64,000 nucleotides of DNA. It comes from Sialis fuliginosa (taxonomy: Eukaryota > Arthropoda > Insecta > Megaloptera > Sialidae). Under the pieces are notes generated by a model. It searched no databases. It was given only the letters and a program-made list of their open reading frames with translations, and was not told the DNA's origin. This document shows, piece after piece, positions 1 to 12,000 of the stretch; the stretch's first letter is position 1, and every line of letters begins with the position of its first letter. A program made the position numbers and the translations under genes. Location of the stretch: NCBI GenBank assembly GCA_961205875.1, contig OY540812.1, positions 15,810,001-15,874,000 on the forward strand. The letters are read 5' to 3'.

Positions 1-267
1 TATTTTTACGCTGACACAGAACTACCGACCGCGTGAAATCAAATCTTGACACTAATTACAGATATTGGACAGTACGATACAGAAATGCTGCGACAACATT
101 GCCATATAAACCAATGTGAAAGCAAATAACATTTTAACTTTTTCTCCATTACTTTTTATATTGGATTAATATCATATATGTTTATTGATTTTACAAACAG
201 AAATATACTGTTATAATCTTCAAGTAATGAATTGAAAAACATATTAAAACTTAAACTTCATGAGAAA

Positions 268-831
268 CAGGGACTTGAACCTGAACCCGAATCCGAATCC
301 GAAATTTGAAAAATCCGTATATTTCATAAACCTAAATCCGAACCTTTTCATGGATAACCGGTAATCATATATTTTTAAAAGGTTCAATAAATTATTTTTA
401 ATATTTTTCTCCAGTGATTTAAAAAAAAAAGATTATAAAATGTACTAACTGGAAATCTTGGTATGATGTGAGTTATCAAGTCCACTAATAAAATTTGCAA
501 ATTTTTTACATTCTTTTTTAATTTATTCTATAACTGAATACATTTCTATTTGCAAAAAAACTGAAAAGTAGATATTTCTATCTTTAAAATGTAATTTTAT
601 TTTTTGTCCTTTACCAAACCATATTTTATCGGCTATTAATGTTTTTTCCTTTTCAGAAAATATTTTATTTGTTAGTTATATATATTTTTTTCGAACAAAA
701 TAACTTTCTTTCAATTACAAACTTGAACCCGAACCCTGAAAAAAATAACAGTTTTTGAACCTAAATTGTTTGCATCATGCTGAACCCAAAGCCGAACCCG
801 AACCATAAATAAATTCTGGTCTAAGTCCTCG
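268..831. repeat. Clustered degenerate GAACCCGAA motifs, possible hAT-like element
   Basis: Two clusters of the motif GAACCCGAA and variants (GAATCCGAA, GAACCTGAA) lie at about 275-342 and 719-805, all on the same strand, separated by about 380 bp of A+T-rich sequence. The outer edges are weakly inverted: CAGGGACTTGAACC at 269 against the reverse complement of the sequence ending near 831 (CGAGGACTTAGACC). No matching target duplication was found. Clustered subterminal motifs are typical of hAT-type non-autonomous elements, but that assignment is inference and the ends are uncertain. Confidence 0.4.
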
Positions 832-841
832 ATTAGAACCT

Positions 842-1479
842 AACTGAATTTATAAAATTCACACCTTTTAAAATCACTTTTAAAATAAAATCAATTTCAA
901 CACATACATTACTAATCTCAGTTAATTACGTACCGGCGTCCAATCAATTATGAAAATGTATGTACACGATCTGTGCAAATCATCATGTAAAAGATGCATT
1001 CTGAACTCTGAGATGAGATAAACGAAATGAAAAATATGATAAAAGCAAACATATTACCGGTAACAACAGTTTTCTTTTTTGTTATACTAGTAATAACTTA
1101 TTTATATTTTTTGTCGTTTGATTTTACTTTCTTTCTTTATTAATGTAAAACAATCCTAGGGTAGGTGCTTATATTAATAAGCCAAAATGATAATGTTCAA
1201 TTAACAATCAGTCCATACATTATTGTTTTCTGAACATACTAACATTATTAACGTACCGACACAATTAGCTTCGAACAAAAATTATAACTGATTAGTGATT
1301 AGGCAAATGAACTCCACATTCTGTTCAATAAATTGTAGTATAAAAAAAAACTGTGGTACAGAGAATGTCACAAAATATAATTAATTATATTATACATACG
1401 ACATACAATTACATAATAATTTAAATACAGTAATGAGAATAATGATTCACATCTACACATTGCTAGTATTAGAAATAAA
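842..1479. other. A+T-rich stretch, nothing recognised
   Basis: Simple A+T-rich sequence with no long open frame, no inverted repeat and no known motif that I can see. Confidence 0.6.
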
Positions 1480-1481
1480 TA

Positions 1482-1629
1482 CAGTGAACTCCACCCGACC
1501 AGTGAAGGTCATCTTAGAAAGAAGTATTTTGTGGAAAAATGAATAAAAAACATTCATGTTTCCATTACATATTGGTCGTTAAAAAACAGGTTCTATAAGA
1601 TCGGTGGCTCTGTTCGAGATGTTTCACTG
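1482..1629. mobile_element. pogo/Tigger-like MITE, 148 bp
   Basis: The left end reads CAGTGAACTCCACCC and the right end, reversed, reads CAGTGAAACATCTCG. Both are flanked by TA (1480-1481 and 1630-1631), the target duplication expected of the Tc1/mariner/pogo superfamily. The subterminal text (ACCGATCTTATAGAACC on the reverse strand) resembles pogo-type MITE interiors. No coding capacity remains. The superfamily label is inference from TIR sequence and TA duplication. Confidence 0.6.
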
Positions 1630-2339
1630 TATTTACATTTTTTTTTTAACTTCCCGCTCATAAAAAATAAAGTTTTTGTGAGTCACCTTGGATAAAAATT
1701 AATGTCGCAGGTTGCAGTATTATAAATAATAATAAATAGGTCTTGTTGTTTTGTGATAAAAAAAATAATTCATATCAAATTAACAATCAAATGACGTTTT
1801 ATAATGTTGGCAAAAATTAATTCTGTGATTAAAATTCATAATAGACATTTTTTTTTTTAATTTAAAAAGATATTATCAATAAACATTTTATTCATGAAGT
1901 TACGTATTATATTTAAATCAATTAACAGAATAATTTAAAAAAAAATCTAGTATTAATCGTACCAGTCCTTTATACTTTCCAATATACTTTAGGGGCGGTC
2001 AAATAAATCTTAAAGTTCGTTGCGCATTATTACAGAAAAATGTTTTTATTCATTTTAAAAACCAAAACTCTTATTAAAATTTCATCGTAATCGACCGAAA
2101 TTAAAGCCTAGATCGACTTGTAAAGCGCAATCGACCTAATGACCATGTGTCATATATTTGTATATAAGAGATATTGTTCTACGAAACACACAAATTTACA
2201 GTATTTAAAATTTTAGATATTTTCTATAAAATCGACTATTCAGAGCTCCACTGTTAATTGGGCAAATGAAACGGAAGGATTAGCGCATCATTATACACCT
2301 GCATTATGCTTACACGTGTGTGGTAATTGTGCATTACGT

Positions 2340-2410
2340 ACACGCCCGCGCCGCCACCATCACCACTGCCTAGCACCGCCACCAACGGCACGTTGTAACA
2401 ACGTTATCGC
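2340..2410. other. Short GC-rich island, CCGCCACC-rich
   Basis: A C-rich stretch (CCGCGCCGCCACCATCACCA and following) stands out against the A+T-rich background. No open frame or known element is associated with it. It could be a regulatory island, an exon piece or an old insertion; the sequence does not decide. Confidence 0.3.
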
Positions 2411-2581
2411 GTTAACTCCGAACACCAACAGCATTATAGCGGCTATGATACAATATTAACAATCTTAATGTCTGATAATGACGCATTGACAGTTTATGCA
2501 CAGGTATTAATTAATACAGAACTACTTTGTGAATATGAATTTAGTCTTTGCTGTGCAGAAATATTGATATATTAATAATTC

Positions 2582-2841
2582 TGACAAGTAACACTACTCA
2601 AGTGCCATTCGTTGATATTCTTGAAACTTTGCACACACGTAGTAAATCGAAAAAAATGAACACGTATTTTTTTTTATTTTGGCTAACAAGGCGTTTTAAG
2701 GTTAGAAAACGCATTCGAAAGTTTAACACTATTTAGCACAATGTTAACCTAATGGTACTCATGTACAGCTTTTACGACATTTATTTATCATAATTTCATT
2801 CTCTGCATATTTTTGAGATCGAAATGACGATTTTATGGATG
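2582..2841 (+). repeat. Single-arm copy of the ACAAGTAACACT foldback family
   Basis: Starts ACAAGTAACACTACTCAAG and contains the hallmark block GGCTAACAAGGCGTTTTAAG followed by GTTAGAAAACGCATTCGAAAG. The same blocks occur, in both orientations, in the full foldback at 45635-46140. Here only one arm is present, up to the TTTTGAGATCGAAATGACGA block. The short open frame inside it is the repeat itself, not a gene. Confidence 0.7.
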
Positions 2842-4119
2842 AAAAGTAAAGTATTTAAAATAACATATCGCAATAATTTAACATCTGAAAATACATTAAA
2901 TAGGTATATATTTTAGAATCAAATATGCTGTATCATTTAATAAATCTTTAGACGAAAATATTTTAATTCACAGCTACGGAATTCTTGTTTGTTTATAATA
3001 TATACAATCTTAATACATAATGATTTATTTATAACAAATAACCATTGGTATATGATTGAAATAATTCAAAACTAACACAATTATAAAAACAAATGGAAAT
3101 CATCAACAATATGGTAATAGGTCGTTAGGTATGCAGTGGCGGTACGTAAAATAAAATCAATTCTAATTTTATTATAATGCATTCTATTATTATAACAAAT
3201 TAACTATGTATATAACGTTCAGCGCAGTACAAACTTAATGATTTTCGAACTCACAATACATCATTAGGAAGTAATAATATACAATTTTCACTGTTAACCA
3301 TCCTTTATATTCACAAATGTACATAAAATGTAGATAGTAGGTACATAAATATACTTGACGACTGGAATAAATATAAAATTGCCAATACAACCAATTCAGA
3401 GAAAAACATCTACTCTCTATTCTATCTATCTCTGTACCAAACTTTTAAGGGTAAATCTACGACCAGAACCCTATTATTTCTTAACTATAAACATGGAAGA
3501 AAGTGTTTTTAGAAAAGACTCAATAGACAAAAAATTAATCTATTTTTTTATTTTATTTCTAAGCAGTTACAAAATGTATGTTTTTAATCAATAGAACATG
3601 GAACTATTTTTATAACTCAAAAAAAGCGTCATCAAAGAGTTTAAAAAGTAATTTAATATGTCCCCTTCTCTATCTCGTAAAGTCTAGACTCAATTTTTTT
3701 TTAAATTCGTATCAACAGAGCTTTGATGATAACAAATACTAAAGAAAAAGTCAAAATTTTCAAGAAATTAAGAAAATAAGAATAAAAAAACGAAAAATAA
3801 GAATACAGTAAATTTGTTTCATAGAAATACTATATAGGTATCTTACAACTATATTTTTGGCAGTTACTAAATAAAAATGTTAAATCTATTGAATAATAGT
3901 TAAATAACACAGGTACTGCTTTTTGTTATACTTTAAAAGTTTCATTTTTATTTAATTGTAATGTTATTCGTTATATTTTCCATATAAGTACGAAAATATT
4001 GATCAAATTAAAAACTCTTTCTGAATAAACCCAAACTGAAAACATAAGAGTGTGAACTTGTTTACATCCAGTTAAACTTGGGTCTTGGCATTATATATTT
4101 GTGTACCTGAACCGTCACT
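2842..4119. other. A+T-rich stretch with an isolated hAT-like terminus
   Basis: No gene is supported. CAGTGGCGGTAC at about 3135 looks like a lone hAT-type end, but I found no partner. The short open frames here have no recognisable product. Confidence 0.5.
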
Positions 4120-4320
4120 GTGAGTCAATGCGAGTTTGAGGAACGCGACCGGGGTTAACCAACACAGCCACCGGCAATTTCGCACACACGGCTTCCAACA
4201 CCACCTCTGTTAGCCCAACACTCTGTCCGTGCTGTTTTCTCTCTTCACTGTTTCGTCTTTTCTGCTACGTGCCGATTGATTAGTGCAGGAAACACACTCC
4301 AATGCAATGGTAAATTGCCT
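4085..4320. other. GC-elevated island, weakly promoter-like
   Basis: A TATA-like string (ATTATATATTTG) near 4091 is followed within about 40 bp by TCACTGTGAGTCAATGCG and then a C-rich block with CACACGG, CCACCTCTG and CTGTCCGTGC. Base composition changes abruptly from the flanks. An arthropod core promoter with an untranslated exon is one reading, but no splice structure or protein supports it. Confidence 0.2.
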
Positions 4321-4705
4321 AACGAACGAAAAAATTATACCATACATGACGTGTGCGGTCATACGAAAATTCCATTCTCCCTTAGAAATATTTTTTTAAA
4401 GGAAATTCTGAATAACTGTTGTGTAGGATGGGATTATTTTTTTATGTGCAATAAAAACGATAGCTATTGTCTTCGCAATTTTAAAAATCGATTGATGTGG
4501 AGATTAAAGTCTTACTAACCGTTTTCCTGAAACGATAATTTATTTTGTAACGGGAACCTGTCATTAAAACATTTCATAAATAATATATACCCTAATTATA
4601 AACACTTATATTATTATTTTATAAACTTTATTGCTTTTTTGCGATCGTTTTAAAATGAGAAAAAAAATGTTCTCAAATTATAAAATTTTTAATTGATCTT
4701 TCCGT

Positions 4706-5000
4706 TTCAGGTCAAGAAAAACACTTTTCGTTCCGTGTCTGTTTGTCTGTGTGTCTGTCCCCTGAATCCTTGGCACACGCATAACTCATGAACCACTGAA
4801 CCGATATTAATGAAAATTGGTTGGATTGTTGGGTCTGGCTTGAGTACGATTTCATTTTAAAATCATCAAAATTGTGTGTAAGAGGGAGAGGTGACATCCC
4901 AAAATATTTATTTTTTCAAGATATCTCAAGTAGGTACGATACATATTCCGTAAAAATTTTATAGAATCTTTTTTGTAGAGCATTCTATTTCCTATAATAC
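4706..5000 (+). repeat. Dispersed insect repeat, GTCTGTTTGTCTGTGTGTCTG type
   Basis: Begins near CTTTCCGTTTCAGG and shows the arrangement of a (GTCT)n-rich block, 'ataactcatgaaccactgaac', then 'aatgaaaattggt'. This pattern is common in dispersed insect repeats, and related but divergent copies occur at 21.8, 30.7, 31.8 and 33.4 kb. Boundaries are not clear. Confidence 0.45.
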
Positions 5001-5934
5001 CTATAGGTCTACAACGTTTGTATATATATTCCCTTACAAAGATTTATTTCAATTTGCTTAAAAAAATCGTCATTTTTTTAATTTCTATTTACTTTGACAT
5101 ATTCAATGTCATTTTGACGTTTGCATAGCAGAAAAATTTCGATTTAGATTGAAATTGTCAAAAATTTAAAAATATACGAAACAAAATTAAATGGTTAACC
5201 AATGGCAGATCATTAAAATACTTTATCGGTGTTTATTAAACTTTTTTAATAATTAGTTAACTTCCTTCGGTGAATTTAGCACGAGGAAGCACTGTGTGTT
5301 TACTTGGCAGATGTGTTTTTTTAATTTATTTAAATATTTCAGAACGCTTACCAATCGTTTTTTTTTAGGGGGGAAGGGTCGCATTATTCATCAATGCGCC
5401 ATTGCAAAAGATGGTATAAATGCAAATTTCGCATTAACCTATAATCTATAAACAATAATAATATTAAAATAGATCGTCTGACCTAATTATAGGACAATTA
5501 ATAGCATTAAGAGTGCATGGTGAATTTTTATTAAAGTACGACGCAGTTTGTAATTAATCATATCATAAAGTAGAAAATAAAAAATTCAAATAATTAATGA
5601 AAACATTGAAATAAATAATGAAATTATTAAACCTCAAAAACACATAAATAAAATGAAAAGCTTTAAACTCCTACTACAAAATATAAATAACAAAAACAAA
5701 TAAAATCCACATATGTGTACAAACAATAAAATATAGATAACGTTGAATATAAACACATGATTTGCATATTTACCAATAAATCTGTATGTATAGAGTTTTA
5801 CATTTAAACGTGTATTCGTACATATATACTAAAATAATTCATAAATAAATAAACCTAACGACAATTATAAGAAAAACTATTACAATTGTCACTGTAAACC
5901 CAAAAGTATAACAATATTGAATATTCTTCATATA
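5001..5934. other. A+T-rich stretch, nothing recognised
   Basis: Low-complexity A+T-rich DNA. There is a short purine run with GGGGGGAAGGG near 5370, but no element ends or coding signal. Confidence 0.55.
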
Positions 5935-8089
5935 CAGGGTTACACATTAAGAGTGGATATCGACTTTATTTTGAAAACTATAAGAATTAGAGCAATATGT
6001 CAAATTGTAACTACCCTTCAATTTGCATTTGGAAGAATAATAAAATATCATGCAACCCCTACCCATACTCACATCGCCCACACGCCTCTCAACTTTGAAA
6101 TTTCAAACGGAACCCCCCATATTTTATTTCAGAATATTAAAGCTACATTTATTTAATAAACTTTTTACTTCAATAAAGTTTTTCTCTGGTGGACCGTTCA
6201 AGAAATATTGGGCAAGTAGTGAATTATTTTAGGGTATAGTATTTTTGCCACATTAAGGAGGATATCGACTTTATTTCGGAAACTATAAGAAATAGAGCAA
6301 TATTTCAAATTTTAACTACCCTTCAATTTGTATTTGGAAGAATAATAAAACATCATTTAACCCCCACCCATACTCGCATCGCCCACACGCCTCTCAACTT
6401 TGAAATTTCAAATGGAACCCCCCATATTTTATTTCGCAATTTGAAAGCTAAATTTATTTAATGAACTTTTTACTTCAACAAAATTTTACTATGATGGACC
6501 GTTTGAGAAATATTGGGCAAGGTGTGTATTTTTTAGGGTATAGTATTTTTGTCACATTTAGGGTGGATATCGACTAATTTTGGAATCTATGAGTTATAGT
6601 AACATTTTAAATTTTAACTGCCTTAGAATTTTTACATACACTTATGCCCGTATTAATGTGATATCTATGGGTTCGTTTTGGAATTTAGAGCAGTGATTTT
6701 TCAAATTTTATAACATAAGCGGCTCTGACCGTACAAGATAATTTTCATAACATCATTACTATTTTAATACCGTTAAATTTTACTGACCGCGGGTGCGCGA
6801 TACTTATCAATCACTTCATGAAACTTCAAAAGAACTGTCATATAAATTGTATACCCCATTTTAAAGTGCTTGTAAGCTAGTAAAACTTGCTGGACTGTAA
6901 TACCAGACATTATATAATTAAAATAACAATACAAAATGATTTTTTTTGTATTTAAATATTGATTTGATAATAGTTTTGTTGAAGTAAAAAGTTTATTAAA
7001 TAAATGTAGCTTTAATATTCTGAAATAAAAAATGGAGGGTTATATTTGAATTTTCAAAATTGAGAGGCGTATTCTTCCAAATTAAAATTGAAGGGTAGTT
7101 ACAATTTGAAATATTGTTCTATTTCTTATGGTTTCGAAAATAAAGTCGATATCCACTCTTAATGTGACAAAAATACTATACCCTAAAAAATACACACCTT
7201 GCCCAATATTTCTTGAACGGTCCACTATAGAAAAATTTTGTTGAAGTAAAAAGTTCATTAAATAAATTTAGCTTTCAAATTGCGAAATAAAATATGGGGG
7301 ATTCTATTTGAAATTTTAAAGTTGAGAGGCGTGTGGGCGACGCGAGTATGGGTGGGGATTACATGATGTTTTATTGTTCTTCCAAATGCAAATTGAAGGG
7401 TAGTTACAATTTGAAATATTGCTCTAATTCTTATAGTTTCCGAAATAAAGTCGATATCCTCCTTAATGTGGCAAAAATACTATACCCTAAAATAATTCAC
7501 TACTTGCCCAATATTTCTTGAACGGTCCACCATAGAAAAATTTTGTTGAAGTAAAAAGTTTATTAAATAAATCTAGCTTTAATATTCTGAAATAAAATAT
7601 GGGGGGTTCCATTTGAAATTTCAAAGTTGAGAGGCGTGTGGGCGACGCGAGTATGGGTGGGGGTTGCATGATGTTTTATTATTTTTCCAAATGCAAATTG
7701 AAGGGTAGTTACAATTTGAAATATTGCTCTAATTCTTATAGTTTCGAAAATAAAGTCGATATCCACTCTTAATGTGACAAAAATACTATACCCTAAAAAA
7801 TATATTTTTTACCCAATATTTCTTGAACGGTCCACCATAGAAAAATTTTGTTGAAGTAAAAAATTCATTAAATAAATCTAGCTTTCAAATTACGAAATAA
7901 AATATGGAGGGTTCTATTTGAAATTTCAAAGTTGAGAGGCGTGTGGGCGATGCGAGTATGGGTGGGGGTTGCATGATATTTTATTATTCTTCCAAATTAA
8001 AATTGAAGGGTAGTTACAATTTGAAATATTGTTCTATTTCTTATGGTTTCGAAAATAAAGTCGATATCCACTCTTAATGTGTAACCCTG
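5935..8089. mobile_element. 2.15-kb foldback-like element with tandem-repeat arms
   Basis: The left end CAGGGTTACACATTAAGAG and the right end (same sequence inverted, finishing at 8089) are both bordered by TA. Each arm is built of tandem ~305-bp units that start CACATTAAG and GGATATCGAC. Left-arm units start at 5943, 6249 and 6553 (the third is partial and diverged). In the right arm, inverted units end at 7166, 7470, 7776 and 8081, with the innermost one partial. Periods are 304-306 bp. A non-repeated spacer (about 6700-6950) separates the arms. It carries no transposase. The short frames inside are translations of the repeated unit. This resembles Foldback-type elements in architecture, and it could also be a nested MITE array. 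Confidence 0.85.
6700..6915 (+). repeat. Spacer of the foldback: copy of a second dispersed repeat
   Basis: The spacer holds CTCTGACCGTACAAGATAAT, TTTTCATAA, 'gtataccccattttaaagtgc' and 'ataccagacat' in order. The same series occurs at about 59735-59905 and, inverted, at 63790-63950. It is therefore an independent family either captured by or inserted into the foldback centre. Confidence 0.65.
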
Positions 8090-8124
8090 TATGCATATAG
8101 AAATTTTAATAGTTTCAAAAAATA

Positions 8125-8349
8125 TCGGGTGTTCCATTTTAATTAATGCGCGGGAATAACTCGAAATTTTTGTGATCATTAAAGAAAGATGAGTTACCTA
8201 CTAAATCAAAAATTTAGTGACATTTAAAATTGATAATCTCATAGCAGTTTCAGTTTTCCCCTCCAAAACACTACAACTTTTGTTTGAAAATTTTTTTCGT
8301 AAAGTGCGATATATGTATTTCTGCGTATTAATTAAAATGGGTCACCCGG
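8125..8349. mobile_element. 225-bp MITE with YCGGGTG termini
   Basis: The left end TCGGGTGTTCCATTTTAATT and the right end, inverted (CCGGGTGACCCATTTTAATT), match over about 28 bp. Both are flanked by TA (8123-8124 and 8350-8351). There is no coding sequence. TA duplication suggests the Tc1/mariner superfamily. It sits only 36 bp downstream of the large foldback. Confidence 0.65.
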
Positions 8350-8351
8350 TA

Positions 8352-10190
8352 TACATATATGTAGTGAACTGAAAAACGTTTATGGAAGAGTTAAATGCAG
8401 TTTAATCATTTATAACTATTTTGAACATAAATTACTATAAACAAATTAAATTAAATTTTAATATGTGTAGTATCTACTTCATATAATTTCCTACACAATT
8501 TTTTATAGTTATTATTAAATTATTTTTAAATAAAAAAATCAATAACATTTTATTTATTACCTACAGTTAGAGGAAAAAATAACTTGAAACTTACAAGCAT
8601 ATTTTTCTAAACTAAAAGTCATTTAAAAATCTTTTTTTTTTAAGAAAAATTTCTCTCAAAATAGATTATGTGTTATTCAAAGTATTGTTAATATAATTTC
8701 ATAAATTCTCGCTACGTTTTACAAATAATAATAATTGCTGAAAATATTAAATATGTATGTCGATGATGATACCGAAAAATTCTCATTTCGTTTCCAAGCT
8801 TTAGGTGCTCGTTAACCTTTTGTTGTTGACATTTGTGAAAATGTGAAATGTATTTATATCCCACATAAAAATATATATGGCGATAACTGTGCATGGAGTT
8901 CTGACGTTTTAAAAATATTTAAAATTCTGTCAATTCTCATAAAAACCAGTTCCAATTCCAATTTCAACGACAATAAATAACATAATTTCATATAAAATTC
9001 AGATAATAAATATAGGTATGTTTATCTATATTTATCTACAAACATAAAAGGTTTGAAAATGGTAGTATATCCATCCAAAAATTAATAATAAATGAGTACA
9101 TAATTTCATATGATAATTTAATTAAGTGTAACAACATATAAATCATAAAAATTTACATGTTCAAAATGTGCACATACAAAAAACACTCTCACATAATACA
9201 TAAGATATGTATATTATTGTATATCAATAACATTGTTTGACATGTTTCACCCCAATAGATAGAATAATCCTCTAGTACAAATATGTTATATGCATATATA
9301 GCACATGTGGTGTTAGATACTTAACGTAATGTACTACAAATGTACCTACATATGATATGATCGTTGTACATTGATGATCTTAGGTCACCATAAACACTTA
9401 TTCCGATTTAGTTTTTCTTATGGAGGGACCAAATTTTACAGTTATTATTATTAATTATCATTATAAGGACTATTGAAATAACTGAACGATTATTTCAAAA
9501 ACATCACAAATTACGAAAAATTGGTTATTTGTTCTTCTATTTGGTAAATTATAATACAATTAGCGTGGACTAATATATTCATTCAACATAACAATATTCA
9601 TTTTGTCTTCACTGAAATAATATATTCGTTAGAACCTAACTTTATTGGTTATACATTCAAATATTGTAATCGCAAATAACTGCAGCACATATTTCATGAA
9701 TGAAATATAAGAACAGTTGAGATAACAAGTGGTCAAAGTTATTCGAATATGGGAGACGCTACAAGACCACAACAACTTCACAAACACGTTCGGCGAGTTG
9801 GCAGCAACGTTGTTTGCATTGCAAACGACGCATAAGTGAACTGAGAAAATTAACTAACAAAAATTGAAACAACAGCACAATTGATGTTCAGCTCAGTAAA
9901 CACCGAAACATATGTAAAATAATGGTATGTATTGTATAATAAATGTAATAATATAATTATTTTACAAAATTTTATAGTTATTATAGAATAATGCTTTCGC
10001 AGTGAGAAATTATAAGGACTTCTTTGCACTTACAATTAGTGATTAAAATATGAATTTTAATACAATTGTGCATCAAACCTTCCCCTATAACTCTTAATAT
10101 GGCGCCACTCAAAGAACAGTGCAGTCCCCGTCTAGATACATTTAGATTGCTAATGGTTCATTATAAAAACTTTTTAAGCAAAAAAATAAC
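8352..10190. other. Long A+T-rich stretch, nothing recognised
   Basis: No element ends, long frames or RNA-gene signatures were seen. Composition is somewhat less A+T-rich at 9750-9840, without a supporting product. Confidence 0.5.
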
Positions 10191-10356
10191 CGACTTCAAA
10201 AAAAAAACTAAAAACACTGAAAAATATACCTAATAATTAAATTTAACAGTTTTTGAAGTTGGTTTTCTTTTTTTCTTTATTTAAAAGTTATTTATTGGCT
10301 TGGAAAAACTGTTAAATTTAATTACTGGATATACTTTTCACAGTTTTTAGAAGTCC
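10191..10356. repeat. Inverted repeat, ~60-bp arms
   Basis: The left arm 10191-10254 (CGACTTCAAAAA ... TTAAATTTAACAGTTTTT) is mirrored by 10304-10356, with a ~50-bp loop. The outer ACCGACTTCAAAAA string is a common insect repeat end. Probably a small MITE or a folded repeat end. Confidence 0.6.
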
Positions 10357-10787
10357 GTGATCAGATTTAGAAAAAAATATATGGGAATTAAATCCCGAGT
10401 AATACTCTTTCAAATCTTTCAAATCAGTACATGTTTGTCGTAGTTATTGTTTTTTTATCATAGCTATTTTTATCACTGTAATATTGTTATTAACGTTCGG
10501 ACCAATGGATAATTTTACATTACAAACAAATTAAATTAAACTTTTGAAAAACAAAATAATTAATTTTTCATTAGAAATTTTTCACACAGTCAATACTTTT
10601 TCATTTTTTGTTGTTGATGACTAAAAAACAAACAAAAAATGAAACAAATTACAAACATAGAGTGGGCATGCAACAAACTATACGAACTAACAAACAAACA
10701 ACGGGCAAGTATCTCAACCGCAATGTGTATGCATAACACACGTTACATTTCTACGGGACCGCAAGCGGCGTACACCGCATCGTTTAT

Positions 10788-10890
10788 ACGTCACAAAATA
10801 CGTATTTATGAGACCATAAAATTAAAACCGAATTGAATTCGGGTCGTGCTGAGCGAAGATTTGAATTCAGATGATAGAATGTATAGAGAC
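10788..10890 (+). repeat. Direct repeat copy A
   Basis: Shares a block of about 100 bp with 11343-11445: GTCACAAAAT(A/T)CGTATTTA, 'gagaccataaaattaaaacc', 'gaagatttgaa' and 'gata.aatgta.aga' in the same order. The two copies are about 555 bp apart in direct orientation. Confidence 0.65.
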
Positions 10891-11342
10891 CAGATACCTG
10901 ACAGATACAAATATACCTATTTCACAGTATTGTTACCGTATCATCTAACTAGGGGAGATACGATAATATTTATTATACTTTAGTTTTCATGATTAAATCG
11001 AACTATAAATTAAACATTGTTGTGCATACTATATCCTAAAAACGAGCATTAACGATATAATATTAATCTTTTTATATTTGTTTACGATGAAAATGTTATG
11101 TCTCATTCACAAAAGATTTTTTAGATACATAGAATACAGTAATTATATTTTATTAATTCGAGAATAAATCAATTAAAATTATATAACATAACATTTATTT
11201 CAATTGGACACCTTAAACTGTACAAAAGAAAATAAGAATCTAATCAGACCATCTGATCCTCGCATATGTCCAAAAAGAATTCCGGTAGTCTGACACCGTA
11301 CATATACGGACTTTTCTACAGAAATGGCAACACAAGGTTTAT

Positions 11343-11445
11343 ATGTCACAAAATTCGTATTTACGAGACCATAAAATTAAAACCAAATTGAATCGAGTCT
11401 TGTTGAGTAAAGATTTGAACATGAACGATAAAATGTACAGAATCC
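11343..11445 (+). repeat. Direct repeat copy B
   Basis: Second copy of the block at 10788-10890, diverged by scattered substitutions. Either a local duplication or the two ends of one element of about 650 bp. Confidence 0.65.
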
Positions 11446-12000
11446 CTGGATAGCGGCGACGTAGGAAGAGCCGTAGATTAGGGATAATTCCATTTATTGC
11501 GGCGGCAATAAAGGAGGTTGGCGGAGCCACAACGACAGTTTTATAGCGGTATACTTGTATACTTAGAAGAGATTGTTCCGTTCCATTTTTAATGGATTCT
11601 GATGAACGCCGACCAATCCCCCACCATATTGATTTACTTCTATCAGAGCGTAAGAAGGCGATAAGCGTGACATAAACAACCTAATTGATCTCATCACGAT
11701 ATAAAAACGTCGTGGAGTTTGGTTTTATGTCACCTTATTTGTTATATGTTTTATTGATATTATCTTTCCTACGCTTGTTTTATTACAACTTAACTGTGCA
11801 TTACTCTAACAATCTTATTTTGTATTTATTAGAACAATATAAAGGATGCAAACATGTTATTTTCTTTATTTTTCATTTTACAGTACTGTTTACTTATAAA
11901 TATATTTTAATGGATATAAAGCCATTTATATTTTTTATATCTATGTAAACAAACTAAATCAAATACCAAAAACAATCCATTGACCTGAAAAAAACAACGA
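11446..12000. other. A+T-rich stretch, nothing recognised
   Basis: An open frame runs through 11685-11948 but is hydrophobic and low-complexity, as expected from T-rich DNA. No family is recognisable. Confidence 0.5.

Noticed and set aside
5935-8089. CRISPR-like array of regular repeats
   Set aside because: Units are 305 bp, contiguous and inverted between arms; there are no short repeats with unique spacers, and the DNA is eukaryotic.
5917-8179. Six short frames on both strands taken as separate genes
   Set aside because: They are translations of the same 305-bp repeat unit inside the foldback.
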